A DNA stretch of 15,326 nt, taken from assembly GCA_946478975.1 (NCBI GenBank), contig CAMLEO010000166.1, forward strand, positions 1-15,326. The letters are read 5' to 3'. Position numbers and translations under genes: made by a program. Source of the DNA: an uncultured Steroidobacter sp. (GTDB lineage: Bacteria; Pseudomonadota; Gammaproteobacteria; Steroidobacterales; Steroidobacteraceae). The number at the start of each line of letters is the position of its first letter. Positions within the stretch are counted from its first letter, which is position 1. Positions 14,301-15,326 of the stretch are shown here, in pieces. Under the pieces are notes generated by a model. That model was not told the origin of the DNA. It did not search any database and saw only the letters and a list, made by a program, of their open reading frames with translations.

Positions 14301-15326
14301 ATTCACTGCATCGTGATACAGCAGTGCGCCGTGACGGCCGCGACGAGTCGTGTAACCCTCCGCCAGCATCTTCACGATTTCATCGAACGACTCTCGCGCC
14401 AGCGCTCGGAACGGATACGCGCTGCGCATCAGGTCGAACAACTCTTGCTCGCCGCAATCGCGAGCAGCAGCTTCAGCAACGATTTGCTGGGCCAGCACGT
14501 CGGTCGGCAGCTGCGGAATGATCAAACGATCCAGCTCGCCTCGCCGCACGCTGTCCAACAGCGCCGTGCATTCCACCAGGTCGTCGCGTGACAAAGGAAA
14601 CAAACGTCCCTTCGGTGTGCCGCCCACCGCGTGGCCGGAGCGGCCGACCCGTTGCAGGAATGCGTTGATCGCACGGGGCGAGGCAACCTGGCACACGAGA
14701 TCGACATCGCCGATATCGATGCCGAGCTCCAGCGATGCCGTGGCGACCAGCGCTTTGAGATCGCCGCGTTTCAAGCGCTGCTCGGCATCGAATCGCAATT
14801 CCTTCGCGAGACTGCCGTGATGTGCGGTGACCGACGGCGGCGTGCCTTTCGGTGCGTTCTTGTCGAGACGATCGCTGAGCTGGCGACAGATGCGCTCGGC
14901 CTGGCGCCGCGTGTTGACGAAGATCAGCGTCGTGCGATGTTCCTTGATCAGCTGCACCATGCGGTCGTACAGCTGCGTCCAGGTTTCATTCGACATCACC
15001 GCTTCGAGCGGCTCGTCCGGCAGCTCGATCGCCAGATCGCGATGACGAATGTGGCCGCTGTCCACGATCGCACAATCCGCCGCGCCGTTCGGTTGAATAT
15101 AACGACCGCCGACGAGGAAACGCGCGACCTCTTCAATCGGCTGCTGGGTCGCTGACAGTCCAACGCGCGTGAGTCGGCGACCGGTGAGTGCTTCCAATCG
15201 CTCTAGTGAAAGCGTCAGGTGAGATCCGCGCTTCGTGCCCGCGACGGCGTGGATTTCGTCGACGATCACCGTGCGCGTCGTGCTCAACATCTCACGACCC
15301 GACTGCGAGTCGAGCAGGATGTACAG
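11325..15326 (-). CDS. lhr: Lhr, large superfamily 2 helicase, N-terminus outside window
   Basis: About 1,333 residues of a long-form Lhr, a 3'-5' ATP-dependent nucleic-acid translocase linked to DNA repair. The window begins at [14 protein letters not shown], so the Walker A motif and first residues are beyond 15326. Visible motifs are DEIH (residues 23-26 of the fragment), SAT (about 58), the VNTRR segment (about 137), [12 protein letters not shown] (motif V, about 197) and QRVGRSGH (motif VI, about 225). The winged-helix/beta-sheet core of the Lhr family follows. The C-terminal region beyond about residue 870 is the Lhr-CTD, reported in E. coli to act as a uracil-DNA glycosylase. A linker in this region, before STPIALLPR, is encoded by three inverted repeats. 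The frame is intact to TGA at 11325. No partner nuclease or ligase gene is adjacent in the window. Confidence 0.95.
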   Translation of the reverse strand: MYILLDSQSGREMLSTTRTVIVDEIHAVAGTKRGSHLTLSLERLEALTGRRLTRVGLSATQQPIEEVARFLVGGRYIQPNGAADCAIVDSGHIRHRDLAIELPDEPLEAVMSNETWTQLYDRMVQLIKEHRTTLIFVNTRRQAERICRQLSDRLDKNAPKGTPPSVTAHHGSLAKELRFDAEQRLKRGDLKALVATASLELGIDIGDVDLVCQVASPRAINAFLQRVGRSGHAVGGTPKGRLFPLSRDDLVECTALLDSVRRGELDRLIIPQLPTDVLAQQIVAEAAARDCGEQELFDLMRSAYPFRALARESFDEIVKMLAEGYTTRRGRHGALLYHDAVNRTIKGRKGARLTAITSGGAIPDTADYQVMLEPEGFMIGTLNEDFAVESLAGDIFQLGNASYRILRVERNTVRVQDAKGEAPTIPFWLGEAPGRTDELSVSVSRLREEIQSRFDEHSHNGDIRSSAALRWLAEEIGLSEAAATQLVAYLAAAQAALGALPTQKRIIFERFFDESGGMQLVIHSPFGSRINRAWGLALRKRFCRSFNFELQAAATEDTIILSLTGSHSFELIDVAKYLHPNTAREILIQAMLDAPMFNTRWRWGASIALALPRFRGGKKVPPQIARMNAEDLLASVFPDQVACGENLVGDIVVPEHPLVQQTVRDCLEDAMDFQGFERMLLALTGEQIKVEARDLTEPSPLALEVLNARPYAYLDDAPLEERRTQAVMSRRWMDPQSAADIGKLDPAAISRVREEAWPDASSADQLHEALLWLTFMTSEEVERGELWPKLCHDLIVQQRVTKLMVGTSSIFVATERVPYFQALFLNAQFEPPIVVPAVYAVTRERDEAVREIVRGRMEGLGPTTARDLAASFGVTTEDVDGALLALEAEGTAMRGNFDSSVGSTITQWCDRRLLARIHRYTVKRLRAEIEPVQARDFLRFLFDWQRVTTTNRMQGPDAVPAVLAQLEGFDAPAGAWETEILPARIAEYEPAWLDEQCLAGRIVWSRLFSRSKAAKALSTRPEKGATFSGLSTRTGDTERGAAPVRSTPIALLPRRNVKHWSPFVGDVERSQLTDKARRVAEYIEANGASFYDEIVDHVGLLPVQVEEALGELVALGLVNSDSFGGLRALLMPADRRRSSARDRRRQRRIAIFGMQDAGRWALVKRTAPSTSRNDEAIEHVCRTLLKRWGVVFWKLLEREADWLPPWRDLLMCLRRLEARGEIRGGRFVAGFSGEQFALPEAIGSLREARRRENDSQLVSLSAADPLNLIGILTPGGRLPALTGNRMLYRDGVPVAVYVGGDVKFLEEMEPADQWQARGALLRRQVPAPLADLA
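12193..12297. repeat. Three consecutive inverted repeats inside lhr
   Basis: Within the lhr coding sequence, three inverted repeats follow each other. CGCACCGG/CCGGTGCG spans 12193-12230. GTCCGGAAAAAG/CTTTTTCCGGAC spans 12239-12268, a perfect 12-bp stem with a 6-nt loop. GTCGAAAG/CTTTCGAC spans 12271-12297 and encloses GGCCTTGGCC. They encode about 35 residues of low-complexity linker (about residues 1010-1045 of the visible protein, including [16 protein letters not shown]) and keep the frame. The density is far beyond what codon choice would require and looks like an inserted palindromic element. Confidence 0.7.

Overview
The window is GC-rich, densely coding bacterial chromosome. The IlvB-type acetolactate synthase with a peptide-dependent attenuator, the long-form Lhr helicase, the class I fructose-1,6-bisphosphatase and the many GGDEF proteins fit a gammaproteobacterium of the Xanthomonadales/Nevskiales/Steroidobacter kind. 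That placement is inference from gene style only. I see no tRNA, rRNA, CRISPR array, prophage or complete insertion sequence.

Left part (1-2672): the start of ilvB lies on the minus strand behind a full transcription attenuator. The attenuator has a promoter, an Ile/Val/Leu-rich leader peptide, an antiterminator pairing and a GCAA-loop terminator with a T tract. Upstream of it is a citrate synthase homologue with a non-canonical active site. A LysR regulator is transcribed divergently from that gene, and a LysR-type box sits in the shared intergenic region. The arrangement recalls Bacillus citR-citA.

Middle-left (2673-5171): a PAS-HisKA-receiver protein that has lost its ATPase domain ends 31 bp inside the 3' end of a convergent, membrane-anchored diguanylate cyclase. 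Middle (5172-10146): a small exported beta-rich protein on the plus strand is followed by three stacked hairpins. Then come three minus-strand genes: an unusual 615-residue ketosynthase, fbp, and a second diguanylate cyclase with six predicted membrane helices. Both cyclases keep the active-site GG(D/E)EF motif and an RxxD inhibitory site, so local c-di-GMP production is feedback-controlled in both.

Right part (10147-15326): after a roughly 380-bp gap with no convincing gene, a DUF2807-type lipoprotein converges with lhr, a very long helicase gene that runs off the window with its N-terminus missing. A variable linker of Lhr is encoded by three consecutive inverted repeats, which resembles an in-frame palindromic insertion.

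The window is mostly independent transcription units, not one pathway. The items most worth a second look are the ilv attenuator, the receiver protein without a kinase domain, the stand-alone ketosynthase and the palindromic insert in lhr.
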